Positions 1-7,488 of a DNA stretch of 64,000 nt are shown here, one piece after another (within the stretch, counting starts at the first letter, position 1; each line of letters begins with the position of its first letter). Below the pieces are notes generated by a model. That model had not been told where the DNA came from, made no database searches, and saw nothing but the letters and a program-made list of their open reading frames with translations. The DNA is taken from assembly GCA_900472175.1 (NCBI GenBank), contig UCHD01000001.1, forward strand, positions 372,001 to 436,000, in the 5' to 3' direction. Position numbers and translations under genes: made by a program. Source of the stretch: Hyphomicrobiales bacterium (lineage in GTDB: Bacteria > Pseudomonadota > Alphaproteobacteria > Rhizobiales > Rhizobiaceae).

Positions 1-1109
1 AAACGGTCAAACAGTGGCTCGAAATCGGCAAGCGACAGTTCGCCCGCAGCCGGACGGGCGCCAGATCTTGGTTTGCGCCACGCCAGCCACCTGCGAACGA
101 TCGCCTCCGCTGCCATTGCCGGGATGAAGGGGCCGTCATCTCCCTCGGCCACCAGATGCCAGGATTTGGCAAGCGGCGTGCCATCTCCGGTCAGGCCGGT
201 GACAGCGACGAACATGCCGCCGCGATGTTCGCCAAAGGCGAGACGATGCGATGCCCAGTGAAACAGCGAAGCAAACGGTGAAAGGGACGCAAGCAGCCGC
301 CGCCGCACCATCCAGCCACCAACGCCCAGAAGGCGTTGCAGGATCTGCGGCTCGGTCCCGGCGCCGGTGAAGGTGGATTGGAGGCCGGGCAGGGTGCCCG
401 GCAGCAGCGCCAGATCCGGCGCGTCGGCAAGCACGAACCTTCGGCTGTTCAAGGGAACGCCGCCCGGTGGCGCGATCGTGCGGCGGACGCAATCCATCAA
501 ACCGTAACCAACTGTCTGCTTGCCGTTGTGCAGACGCGCCACCGGCTTGCCGGCATAGCTCGACACGGCCTTGACGACGTTGAGGCCAATGCGGACTTTG
601 GGTGAGGGAGCGATACCGGATGTCACCGTGGTGATGCCGGCAAATTCCAGTTTCAACGCATTGAGCGCCGCCAAGGAAAGCGCGGGAAAACTGCTGCAGC
701 CGGAAAGGGCAAAGACATCGCTATCGCCAGCCAAGCCGTCGAGGTTGGAAATGCCCGCCACGAACGCGGTCGCATCGGCAAGATCGAGATAGCAGATGCC
801 ATGCGCGATGCAGGCCTTGACCAGACGGTAGGGATCAGGTCCGGCATCCTGAAACGGCCCGGAGGCATCGACGACCAGATCGGGTTTCAGTCCAGAGAGC
901 ACGGTGTCCAAATCGCCGTTGCGGTCCATCGCGACAGGCTCAAGCGCGGCCTTGGCCGTGATGCCGTCGACAAAGGCCCGCGCCTTGCCGTGTGATCGTC
1001 CGGCAACCAGCAGCGTCAGCCGCGGCTCATCAGCCAGAAGCCGCACCAGCCTGCCGCCAAACGTGCCATAGCCACCGAGGATCAGGACGCGCAGCCGTTC
1101 AGCGCTCAT
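1..1109 (-). CDS. saccharopine dehydrogenase-like NAD(P)-binding protein (partial, runs off left edge)
   Basis: The reading frame opens at an ATG at 1109 and stays open to the window edge, so the C-terminus is missing. The N-terminus reads MSAERLRVLILGGYGTFGGR, a Rossmann glycine-rich loop (GGYGTFG) typical of saccharopine dehydrogenase-like proteins, followed by further Rossmann features such as VVDASGPFQ and YLDLAD. Its start overlaps the stop of the upstream DCC-family gene as ATGA, so translation is probably coupled. It would be the last visible gene of a four-gene minus-strand operon. The substrate cannot be told from sequence; many homologues are annotated only as saccharopine dehydrogenase NADP-binding domain proteins. 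Confidence 0.85.
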   Translation of the reverse strand, partial: MSAERLRVLILGGYGTFGGRLVRLLADEPRLTLLVAGRSHGKARAFVDGITAKAALEPVAMDRNGDLDTVLSGLKPDLVVDASGPFQDAGPDPYRLVKACIAHGICYLDLADATAFVAGISNLDGLAGDSDVFALSGCSSFPALSLAALNALKLEFAGITTVTSGIAPSPKVRIGLNVVKAVSSYAGKPVARLHNGKQTVGYGLMDCVRRTIAPPGGVPLNSRRFVLADAPDLALLPGTLPGLQSTFTGAGTEPQILQRLLGVGGWMVRRRLLASLSPFASLFHWASHRLAFGEHRGGMFVAVTGLTGDGTPLAKSWHLVAEGDDGPFIPAMAAEAIVRRWLAWRKPRSGARPAAGELSLADFEPLFDR

Positions 1110-1561
1110 GCAAGGAACCGGGCGCGATGTTCCGGCGCCGGGACGAAGCAGTTATTGCGGCGGCCGGCGATCCGGTAGCGGTTGCGTGCCACCAGTTCGT
1201 AGAGCGGATCGCGTAATCCCTTGGGTATCATCCGCAAGACACCGGCGAGCGTCCAGGGAAAGCCAAGCCCGGCGGCCATGCGCAACGATCCCTCCGATTT
1301 CAGATAGGCGATGCCATCCTCGATCAGGATATTGGTCTCGTAGTCGCGGCTATCGAGGCCAAAATGACGGTAGAGCGCTTCGCCGAGCGGCGATTGTGCC
1401 GTGATGAAATGGTAGCGGCCCTGCTTGTCGTGGCGCAGCACGAAATTCACCCAGCCGGAGCAGAAGATGCATGCGCCATCAAAGACGATGATGGGATGGT
1501 CGTCGGCAAAGGCAGGCACCGCCGGATCGCTGCGGTAACTATAGGCTGATCTCAACTGCAT
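1106..1561 (-). CDS. DCC-family thiol-disulfide oxidoreductase-like protein (DUF393)
   Basis: The 151-residue protein carries the DCC signature near its N-terminus: FDGACIFC at residues 27-34, with a CxxC pair (Cys31, Cys34), followed by the WVNFVLRHD segment usual for DUF393. The family is predicted to be thioredoxin-like but is poorly characterised. The start codon overlaps the stop of the metallo-hydrolase gene (TGATG) and its stop overlaps the start of the saccharopine dehydrogenase-like gene (ATGA), so the three are almost certainly co-translated. No signal peptide or membrane segment is seen, so it is probably cytoplasmic. Confidence 0.9.
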   Translation of the reverse strand: MQLRSAYSYRSDPAVPAFADDHPIIVFDGACIFCSGWVNFVLRHDKQGRYHFITAQSPLGEALYRHFGLDSRDYETNILIEDGIAYLKSEGSLRMAAGLGFPWTLAGVLRMIPKGLRDPLYELVARNRYRIAGRRNNCFVPAPEHRARFLA

Positions 1562-2493
1562 CAGCTTGCCCCGCCGGGCGCCAGGCGAAAGGCGCCGGTG
1601 AGCGAGGGGGCTCCATCGGTCTCGACCTGGCCGCGCTCCAAAAGGTCCTCCAGATGAGCAAACACCGACAGCGCCGCGGCGCCATGCAAGCGCGGATCGG
1701 TGGTCGCATAGATCACCTTCACCATGTCGGGGATAAACGTGTCACCGGCCCGCACCCGCTCCAGTACGGCGCGCTCGCGCATCCGCCGGTGGGCGCGCAG
1801 GCCGCGCAGGAACGCAGCAGGCGCGTTGACCGGGCCGCCATGGCCGGGCAGGTAGAGCCGGTCGTCGCGGCCAAGCAACTTTTCCAGCGAGGCCATGTAA
1901 TCGGTCATCGACCCATCCGGCGGCGCGACGATCGAGGTTGCCCAGGCCATGACATGATCGGCGGAAAAGACGATGCCGGTCTCGCTCGGACTGCCAAGCG
2001 CAAATGCCGCGTGGTTGGCGGTATGACCGGGCGTCAGAAGTGTGGTCAGCGACCAGCCGTCGCCCTCGATCCGGTCGCCATCGGCAAGCGCGATATCGGG
2101 CGAAAAATCCATGTCCGAGCTTTCGGCAAACGGGTTGATCTCGCCGGCATGCAGCAGCCGTGCCGCCCGGTGCGGCCCCTCAGCGACAATAAGCGCCCCG
2201 GTCTCCGCCTTCAGCCGCCGGGCAAGCGGCGAGTGGTCGCGATGCGTGTGGCTGACGGCAATATGCGTGACCTCGCGGCCTTTCAGCGCCGCCATCAGCG
2301 CCTGAAAATGCGCCTCGTCCTCTGGTCCCGGATCGATCACTGCGACGGATTTATCGCCAACAATATAGCTGTTGGTGCCATGGAAGGTGAAGGGGCCGGG
2401 ATTGTTGACGGTGATGCGCTGCACCCCGTGCGCCACCGTCACCGCCTCGCCATGGGCTGGCTTGAAATCGAGATCGAAATCGGGTCCGTCCAT
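1561..2493 (-). CDS. MBL-fold metallo-hydrolase
   Basis: This 310-residue protein has the metallo-beta-lactamase metal-binding motif HTHRDH at about residues 82-87, preceded by the NSYIVGD...VIDPGP strand pair and followed by later metal ligands in TPGHTANH and PGHGGP. This arrangement fits the glyoxalase II/LACTB2-like branch. The frame is open further upstream, but the ATG at 2493 starts just where family homology begins (GVQRITVNNPGPFTFHGTNSY); the upstream extension is Arg/Cys-rich and overlaps the cupin gene. It lies 11 bases after the cupin stop and overlaps the DCC gene by one base. The true substrate is unknown. Confidence 0.9.
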   Translation of the reverse strand: MDGPDFDLDFKPAHGEAVTVAHGVQRITVNNPGPFTFHGTNSYIVGDKSVAVIDPGPEDEAHFQALMAALKGREVTHIAVSHTHRDHSPLARRLKAETGALIVAEGPHRAARLLHAGEINPFAESSDMDFSPDIALADGDRIEGDGWSLTTLLTPGHTANHAAFALGSPSETGIVFSADHVMAWATSIVAPPDGSMTDYMASLEKLLGRDDRLYLPGHGGPVNAPAAFLRGLRAHRRMRERAVLERVRAGDTFIPDMVKVIYATTDPRLHGAAALSVFAHLEDLLERGQVETDGAPSLTGAFRLAPGGAS

Positions 2494-2504
2494 GCGCCGT
2501 CTCT

Positions 2505-2801
2505 TCACTTGTACTCGACTTCGATGAACGACATGAACTCCTCGCCGGCATTGACGACATTGTGCTCGACACCCGCCTCGCGCCGGTAGGCCTGCCCCTT
2601 GGCAATATCCACCCGCCGTTCGCCGCCAGGCTCTTCGAGAAGAAACTGGCAATCGGTCATCGGGATGACCACATAGCCCATGCCATGCACATGATGCCCG
2701 GTATCGGCCCCCGGCTCGAAATCCCAGCGGGTAATCCTGACCACGTTATCATCGAGAAGAACGGTTGGCTTGGCAGGCGGGCGGGCACGAAAAATGCTCA
2801 T
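2505..2801 (-). CDS. small cupin-domain protein
   Basis: This 98-residue protein is a single cupin barrel. The first cupin motif is visible as PGADTGHHVHGMGYVVIPMT (two His in HHVH and a Tyr in place of the usual Glu region), and the second as YRREAGVEHNVVN with another His. A good ribosome site (GGAG, 6 bases from ATG 2801) supports the start. It is the first gene of the minus-strand operon and lies beside the RIME element and tRNA-Gln. Small cupins of this type may bind a metal and a small ligand; the ligand cannot be assigned. Confidence 0.88.
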   Translation of the reverse strand: MSIFRARPPAKPTVLLDDNVVRITRWDFEPGADTGHHVHGMGYVVIPMTDCQFLLEEPGGERRVDIAKGQAYRREAGVEHNVVNAGEEFMSFIEVEYK

Positions 2802-2920
2802 GAGGGTCTCCGGGTTTGCGACCCGACCCTAACCTAGAAAACCCATGACAGAAACGCATTTCCAATCCTGGCTGATGTCTTTTGAGTGCTGGCGCTGCAA
2901 GCGATTGTCCTCGCGCCATT

Positions 2921-3033
2921 GCCCCTCACCCTAGCTCTCTCCCCGCGCGCGGGGAGAGAGGACGACAGAGCGTGCCGCATATCCCTTCGCCCCGCCTGCG
3001 GGGAGAAGGTGGCCGGCAGGCCGGATGAGGGGC
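2921..3033. repeat. RIME-type intergenic mosaic element (two nested palindromes)
   Basis: A non-coding block of about 113 bases between the cupin gene and tRNA-Gln. It is bounded by the inverted pair cccctcac.../...gatgagggg and contains a perfect palindrome at 2935-2960 (ctctctccccgc/gcggggagagag) and a second, near-perfect one at 2984-3009 (ccttcgccccgc/gcggggagaagg). The end reads ggccggcaggccggatgagggg. This is the hallmark of the Rhizobium-specific intergenic mosaic element (RIME) found in many copies in Rhizobiaceae genomes. As RNA it would fold into a double hairpin. Confidence 0.8.
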
Positions 3034-3181
3034 CGTTACGCATACCGCGCCCGCCCAAAGTCTTCCCAACATCACGCCCTTGAAAAATCCGCGCAAAACC
3101 CAAACTTAGACATTGTCGCATGCGTTCGGCTTTGCTAAACCGGCACTCGATTTGGCAGGGCAATCTGTTCGCGCCAAACGG

Positions 3182-3255
3182 TGGGGCGTAGCCAAGCGGT
3201 AAGGCACTGGTTTTTGGTACCGGCACCCCTGGTTCGAATCCAGGCGCCCCAGCCA
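3182..3255 (+). tRNA. tRNA-Gln (UUG)
   Basis: The cloverleaf is complete. The acceptor stem TGGGGCG pairs with CGCCCCA, the anticodon stem CTGGT/ACCGG encloses the loop TTTTGGT giving anticodon UUG, the T-arm contains GGTTCGAATCC, and CCA is encoded at 3253-3255. A T-run follows directly. An A+T-rich region begins just after its 3' end, so it is a possible integration target, but no second copy of its 3' end was found in the window. Confidence 0.96.
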
Positions 3256-3888
3256 TTTTTCTTCTGAAATAAAATCATATACTTGGTTGGTGTAGCGTCA
3301 ACGCCAGCCGCAACACTCTTCCCATACGTATTTCCGGATTGGGCGGTGCAGCGAGCCAAGCTGGCACGGTTGAACAATCCGATCGCTTCTTCTGTAAACA
3401 GGGATCTTTACAAGGATGAAGTTCCACAACGGCTCGAACACCCTGATGGCTGATCGCTGGATTTCGTTGCAATTGCTATCGTCTTTCTTGCTGTGGCAAG
3501 GACAATCAAGAATAACGGCGACCTCCACAGGCCCTGAAAGAAAATAGAAGAGCAGGTTCAAAAAAATACTATAGCACTAGCTCTTAGGTCGAAGACGACC
3601 TGATATTACCCCTAAAAAAGTATGGGCGGTTCATCCAAATGAGGTCTCCCTGCGCCCTTTCGGCTGGCTTCCATTCAGCCAAAGAAAACAAATAATTTAA
3701 GGCTTCGTTCAAATACTAGGCAATGCCGATAATATCGTGTAATATAAGCCGTTGCGAATAGATAATTTGATTTTCAGAAATGTATCACTGGTTGAAATTG
3801 ATAGTAAAGATCTGGGGCTAGCGCGTGCATTTTTTTTGGCCTCGGCGGCTCCGAGGTTCGTTGCATGTGCGTTTTAGGAGTATATCGT
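3256..3888. other. A+T-rich intergenic region downstream of tRNA-Gln, no gene recognised
   Basis: About 630 bases with clearly lower G+C than the flanks and no convincing coding region. Possible short frames on the minus strand (3275-3561) lack ribosome sites and show no family features. The right half should contain the promoter of the LuxR-type regulator at 3889; several A/T-rich -10-like hexamers occur between 3700 and 3800, but none can be chosen with confidence. Confidence 0.5.
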
Positions 3889-4689
3889 ATGAACTCACTA
3901 TTGATGACAAATGGTAAAGACATATCGAGTAACCTTTTCCACTCAATAGATGCTGAACAATCCCACCTTGAAAATGCCAAAAGAAATAATGAGGTTCCGC
4001 GCGGACGCTCACTCTTGATTATTGACGATCGCGCACTTGACCGCCAATGCCTTGCCTACTGCATCTCTGCCCACAAAATGGATATGGATGTTCTCGCCTT
4101 CGGTTCGATGGGGGAATGGGAGCGTAAGCGGCATGACTATCCGCCGCTCGCCGCCGTCCTTTTGAATATAGGCGGAAGAAAGATCGGAGATCCGGGTGTA
4201 TCCGAGGAAATCACCAGGCTTTCTTCAGCCTTCGAAGCGCCGATCATTGTCCTCGCCGATGCCGATGACCTTCCGCAGATAATGAAGGCGCTGGAATGCG
4301 GCGCCAAGGGCTATATCCCATCGTCAGTCAGTATCGACGTCTGCATCGAAGCCATAGCGCTTTCAATGGCGGGTGGCATTTTCGTGCCGGCCAGCAGCGT
4401 CTTTGCTATGCGCCAGGCCCTTGAATCAGGCAGTCCGGCTGCGCGTCCATTGGCCGGCATGTTCACGGAGCGGCAGGCCGAAGTGGTCGAAGCGTTGCGA
4501 CGTGGCAAGGCCAACAAGATTATCGCCTATGAACTCAATTTGCGGGAAAGCACTGTCAAGGTGCATATCCGTAATATCATGAAGAAGGTCAAGGCGACCA
4601 ACAGAACCGAAGTGGCCTATAAGATCAAGGACCTTTTCCCGCTCAATTCCGTTTCAGCCACGGAAGTAATGAAGGGGAATGATCACTAA
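3889..4689 (+). CDS. LuxR-family transcriptional regulator with degenerate receiver domain
   Basis: The 266-residue protein has an N-terminal receiver-like domain (about 40-160) and a C-terminal LuxR-type helix-turn-helix (about 191-250, TERQAEVVEALRRGKANKIIA then ESTVKVHIRNIMKKV). The receiver keeps an acidic pair (Asp46-Asp47 in LLIIDD), but the phospho-acceptor position is Asn93 (AVLLNIGG), the conserved Ser/Thr is Ala123 (IIVLADA), and the usual Lys after GYI is absent. It is therefore unlikely to be switched by phosphorylation. The ATG at 3889 has an AGGAG site 8 bases upstream; an ATG at 3865 lacks one. It stands alone upstream of polysaccharide genes on the opposite strand and is a plausible regulator of them. 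A strong terminator follows. Confidence 0.9.
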   Translation: MNSLLMTNGKDISSNLFHSIDAEQSHLENAKRNNEVPRGRSLLIIDDRALDRQCLAYCISAHKMDMDVLAFGSMGEWERKRHDYPPLAAVLLNIGGRKIGDPGVSEEITRLSSAFEAPIIVLADADDLPQIMKALECGAKGYIPSSVSIDVCIEAIALSMAGGIFVPASSVFAMRQALESGSPAARPLAGMFTERQAEVVEALRRGKANKIIAYELNLRESTVKVHIRNIMKKVKATNRTEVAYKIKDLFPLNSVSATEVMKGNDH

Positions 4690-4755
4690 ATAATAAAGTC
4701 CACTTCTAGATGGATGCACTTCTCGAATATCATTTGGAATTGCTTCCGGTAGATC

Positions 4756-4792
4756 AGCAAAGCACCAAAAATATTTGGTGCTTTGCTTTTTT
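4756..4792 (+). terminator. Rho-independent terminator of the LuxR-type regulator
   Basis: A 14-bp perfect stem (agcaaagcaccaaa / tttggtgctttgct) with a 4-base loop (aata) is followed by a T-run. It lies 66 bases after the regulator stop and before the convergent sugar transferase stop. The T-run is on the plus strand only. Confidence 0.93.
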
Positions 4793-4806
4793 GTGGAAGC
4801 CCTTTT

Positions 4807-5487
4807 TCAAAGGCCGGTTCCTTTCAGAACAACCATTGGCGTCAGCAGTAATATCCACAGATCGGCACTGAAAGACATCATAGCGGAATAGCGTGTATCG
4901 TGCAGTGCCCGCTCGACGAAGGTACAGCCATTGCGCTCGCTGATCTGCCAAAGTCCTGTCAGGCCAGGCCGCATGTTGAAATATGCGGTGCCGGGGTAAT
5001 ATTGCCGCTGCTCGGGGAGCATCGGGCGTGGCCCAACCAGGCTCATATCTCCAGCAATCACATTCAACAATTGCGGAAGTTCATCAATAGAATATTTGCG
5101 AAGATACTTTCCCATCCATGTGATGCGCGGGTCGTTTTCAAGTTTCTGTTTTGTGTCCCATTCAATCTTCGCGGACGGATTGTCCGCCAAATACTCTTCC
5201 AACCTCTTGTCTGCGTCTGGGGCCATGGTCCGAAGCTTCCATAGATTGAAAACCCGCCCGCCTTTTCCAACGCGCGGCTGGCAGAAAAAGGCCTTTCCGC
5301 CATTCAGCCGGATCAGCAGCGCGCATAAGCCCACAATCAGCAAGGCGAATGGTGCCACCATCAATGTCATCGCGACGTCGAAAAAACGTTTGCCTGTAAA
5401 ATAGAGCGGTCTGGATTTCGTTGTTCTGCTGTAAGCCGGGCTGTCCGAAATAAGCCTAAAGTGGTATCTGAGATTACCTTCCGACAT
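4807..5487 (-). CDS. ExoY-like undecaprenyl-phosphate sugar-phosphate transferase
   Basis: This 226-residue bacterial sugar transferase would start polysaccharide assembly by moving a sugar-1-phosphate (galactose or glucose in ExoY-like members) onto undecaprenyl phosphate at the inner membrane. One hydrophobic segment lies at about 36-60 after KRFFDV. The catalytic region shows NLWKLRTM, SIDELPQL (133-140), GDMSLVGPRP (147-155) and RPGLTGLWQ (173-181), all family hallmarks. Its length matches the short ExoY type rather than the long WbaP/WcaJ type with extra membrane spans. It lies convergent to the LuxR-type regulator, with about 560 bases of A+T-rich upstream DNA. The sugar specificity is inferred only from family. 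Confidence 0.93.
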   Translation of the reverse strand: MSEGNLRYHFRLISDSPAYSRTTKSRPLYFTGKRFFDVAMTLMVAPFALLIVGLCALLIRLNGGKAFFCQPRVGKGGRVFNLWKLRTMAPDADKRLEEYLADNPSAKIEWDTKQKLENDPRITWMGKYLRKYSIDELPQLLNVIAGDMSLVGPRPMLPEQRQYYPGTAYFNMRPGLTGLWQISERNGCTFVERALHDTRYSAMMSFSADLWILLLTPMVVLKGTGL

Positions 5488-6050
5488 AATGCCTCCAGAA
5501 ATGGCATATCTTTAAAAAAATGGTGCAGGTTGTGCGAAGAAGTCGAATACAATTTCAGATTTGTGGGGAGGAATTACTTTACTATTTTTCGAATTACGCC
5601 CCATAAACCCCATATTAATTTTATATTAACCATAGGTCGGAATTTTACAATAAATCTAATCTAAACAATTCGATGTATGTCGGATTGCCGTGAAAAATCG
5701 ACTTGGTTTAATCGGAGATTTTTTGCTCATCCGAGCGGTTGTCGCGTGCCAAGGCGAGCGTCATTTTCGCGGATCACCGCACGAGATTTACGTCGAACGG
5801 TCCGGGCGCTGTGTCATCGTTCACCGCCGGTAGGCTTTCCATCGGCTGGGATCAGGCCGAAAAAAGCTTGACGGCCAGCGAGGGGCAGAAAATTGGTGGA
5901 GGAAGGGGCGTGATCTTTGCACCGTGCGGCGCAACCCAGTCTTCAAAGGCATTGCCACGGCTGGTTCTATCGACGTGGCGTCAGCGAATGTAAAACGGAT
6001 AAAGCGATCAGGATGGTCAGCGCGGGGCGCGCCGTAGAGCGAACAATCCT
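5488..6050. other. intergenic region upstream of the sugar transferase, no gene recognised
   Basis: About 560 bases without a supported gene. The part next to the sugar transferase (5500-5670) is strongly A+T-rich (for example ttttatattaaccat, tttacaataaatctaatcta) and is the likely promoter region for it. Short plus-strand frames at 5677-5993 have no ribosome site or recognisable domain. Confidence 0.5.
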
Positions 6051-6974
6051 TCAGGATCCTTCGCGATTCCAGTTTTCAACAAACCGGCCTGTATCGCCGT
6101 GAAATACCAAGCCGAACATCCGGCGTCCTCTGTGAAGCCGAATACGGGTCAGACATGCGAGCGCGAGCAGGCGATTGCGGGTGCCGGATACGCGATCCGT
6201 TGTGAATATCTTCAAGGTCTCCGCCAAGGGGGACCCGGAAATAATCAAAGCATCAACAAGCCAGCGTAGCGTCGCCCTTCTTTTTCCGGAAACTTTGCGA
6301 AATTCGTGGGCGACGTGCCGGTCCCATCGGCGCGCCAAATCTGAAAAGGACTTGCATGAGGGGGTAAGAACTCTCGCCTCGGGCAGAAACGCAATGCGAT
6401 AGCCTCCTGCCGTGGCCCGTTGTCCCCATTCTGTATCCTCCATCGTCGAAATCCCGCCGAAAGGACCCACGGAGTGAAATGCCTGCTTTCTGACCGCCAT
6501 ATTGCCCGTCGCAGCAAACCCATATTGTTCAACGTAGGCACGGGCGCGATAACTGTAGATATTTTCATAGGATTCGATTGCACTGGGATATCGCGGGTCT
6601 GCGACCAGGATTGCGATATCGCCGCCCAGAACAGCAATGTCGGTCCTTGTTGCCATGAAGTCGGCAATCGCCTTTATCCAACCCGGCTGGGCGATGCAGT
6701 CGCAGTCGATAAACGCCAATATGTCTGCCTGTGCGAGATCGGCCCCGTGATTGCGCGCAGGCCCTGGCCCGGGAACAATTTCACGCTCCAGACGCAGATT
6801 TGGAATATCGAGGCATGCGGCGACTGGCATCTCGATTGAGCCGTTGTCGACTACAATGATCTCGAACAGGATGCCATCCGCCCGTTGTGCATCCAGGGAC
6901 AAAAGACACTGGCGCAGGTCGTCCGGCTCGTTGAGATGAGGAACAATCACGCTGAGCTGAAAGGGAGGATGCAT
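6051..6974 (-). CDS. family 2 glycosyltransferase
   Basis: A GT-A fold inverting glycosyltransferase of 307 residues that would add a sugar during surface-polysaccharide synthesis. It begins FQLSVIVPHLNE, has the nucleotide-binding VVDNGS at about 41-46, the metal-binding DCDC (D90, D92) in AFIDCDC, the PARNHG segment, and the acceptor-side TMEDTEW motif. The ATG at 6974 is preceded by AGGAAA at suitable spacing and coincides with the start of homology. A GTG at 7046 would add 24 residues and overlaps a possible upstream small ORF. No membrane anchor is obvious, so it probably acts at the cytoplasmic face. The donor sugar is unknown. Confidence 0.9.
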   Translation of the reverse strand: MHPPFQLSVIVPHLNEPDDLRQCLLSLDAQRADGILFEIIVVDNGSIEMPVAACLDIPNLRLEREIVPGPGPARNHGADLAQADILAFIDCDCIAQPGWIKAIADFMATRTDIAVLGGDIAILVADPRYPSAIESYENIYSYRARAYVEQYGFAATGNMAVRKQAFHSVGPFGGISTMEDTEWGQRATAGGYRIAFLPEARVLTPSCKSFSDLARRWDRHVAHEFRKVSGKRRATLRWLVDALIISGSPLAETLKIFTTDRVSGTRNRLLALACLTRIRLHRGRRMFGLVFHGDTGRFVENWNREGS

Positions 6975-7042
6975 GTGGTTTCCTACTAGGGTCGGCCGGG
7001 GTGCTTCAAGCACCGCTGGTTCGGCCCCGTCAGAGCAATCCT

Positions 7043-7252
7043 TCACGATCGCCGATTGTTACAGTTCTCCCCATAGAATGAACGGAATAGCTGAGCGTAG
7101 GAAGACGCTCCTGTGCTCCACTTGAGGCGCATCAAGGCTAGCCTCACAATGCACTTTAGAAGGGCTTGGACCGCTATCATAAAGCCAGATAAGCCTTTTG
7201 GCGGACGGCCGGTCATAGCCGGAGCATTGGCATACTCCATTTCAAGTGCCAC
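7043..7252 (-). CDS. possible small membrane peptide upstream of the glycosyltransferase
   Basis: A 69-codon frame beginning with GTG and ending in a GTGA overlap with the GTG alternative start of the glycosyltransferase. It contains one possible hydrophobic helix (FMIAVQALLKCIVRLALM) flanked by basic residues. No strong ribosome site precedes it and no family is recognised. The overlap geometry is the main argument for it; it may equally be untranslated leader. Confidence 0.25.
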   Translation of the reverse strand: MALEMEYANAPAMTGRPPKGLSGFMIAVQALLKCIVRLALMRLKWSTGASSYAQLFRSFYGENCNNRRS

Positions 7253-7488
7253 GAAGCGTCCACGGCATCGATGCTGCCGGGCCGGAACAGGTCTACCGCT
7301 TGAAAGGCGGCTATGCCGGCTGGAGGGGTTTCTACAGTTTAGGTAGGTCCGGCCCGTCCTAAAGTATTAAAGCCGCAAACGGCATTCTCTTTCTCACCTT
7401 ACATTGACCAACTATTCCGGGATTCCGAACCACTGAACAATGACCGTGGAGAAAGTGCCAATCTGGTTCAGAAGTCGGGTGTCTGCGT

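Noticed and set aside
2935-3009. Repeated palindromes considered as a CRISPR array
   Set aside because: Only two dissimilar palindromes with no regular spacers; the pattern fits a RIME element.
3182-3255. tRNA-Gln as an active attachment site
   Set aside because: No integrase gene and no second copy of the tRNA 3' end were found in the window.
3275-3561. Short minus-strand frames after tRNA-Gln
   Set aside because: No ribosome site, no family similarity and A+T-rich non-coding composition.
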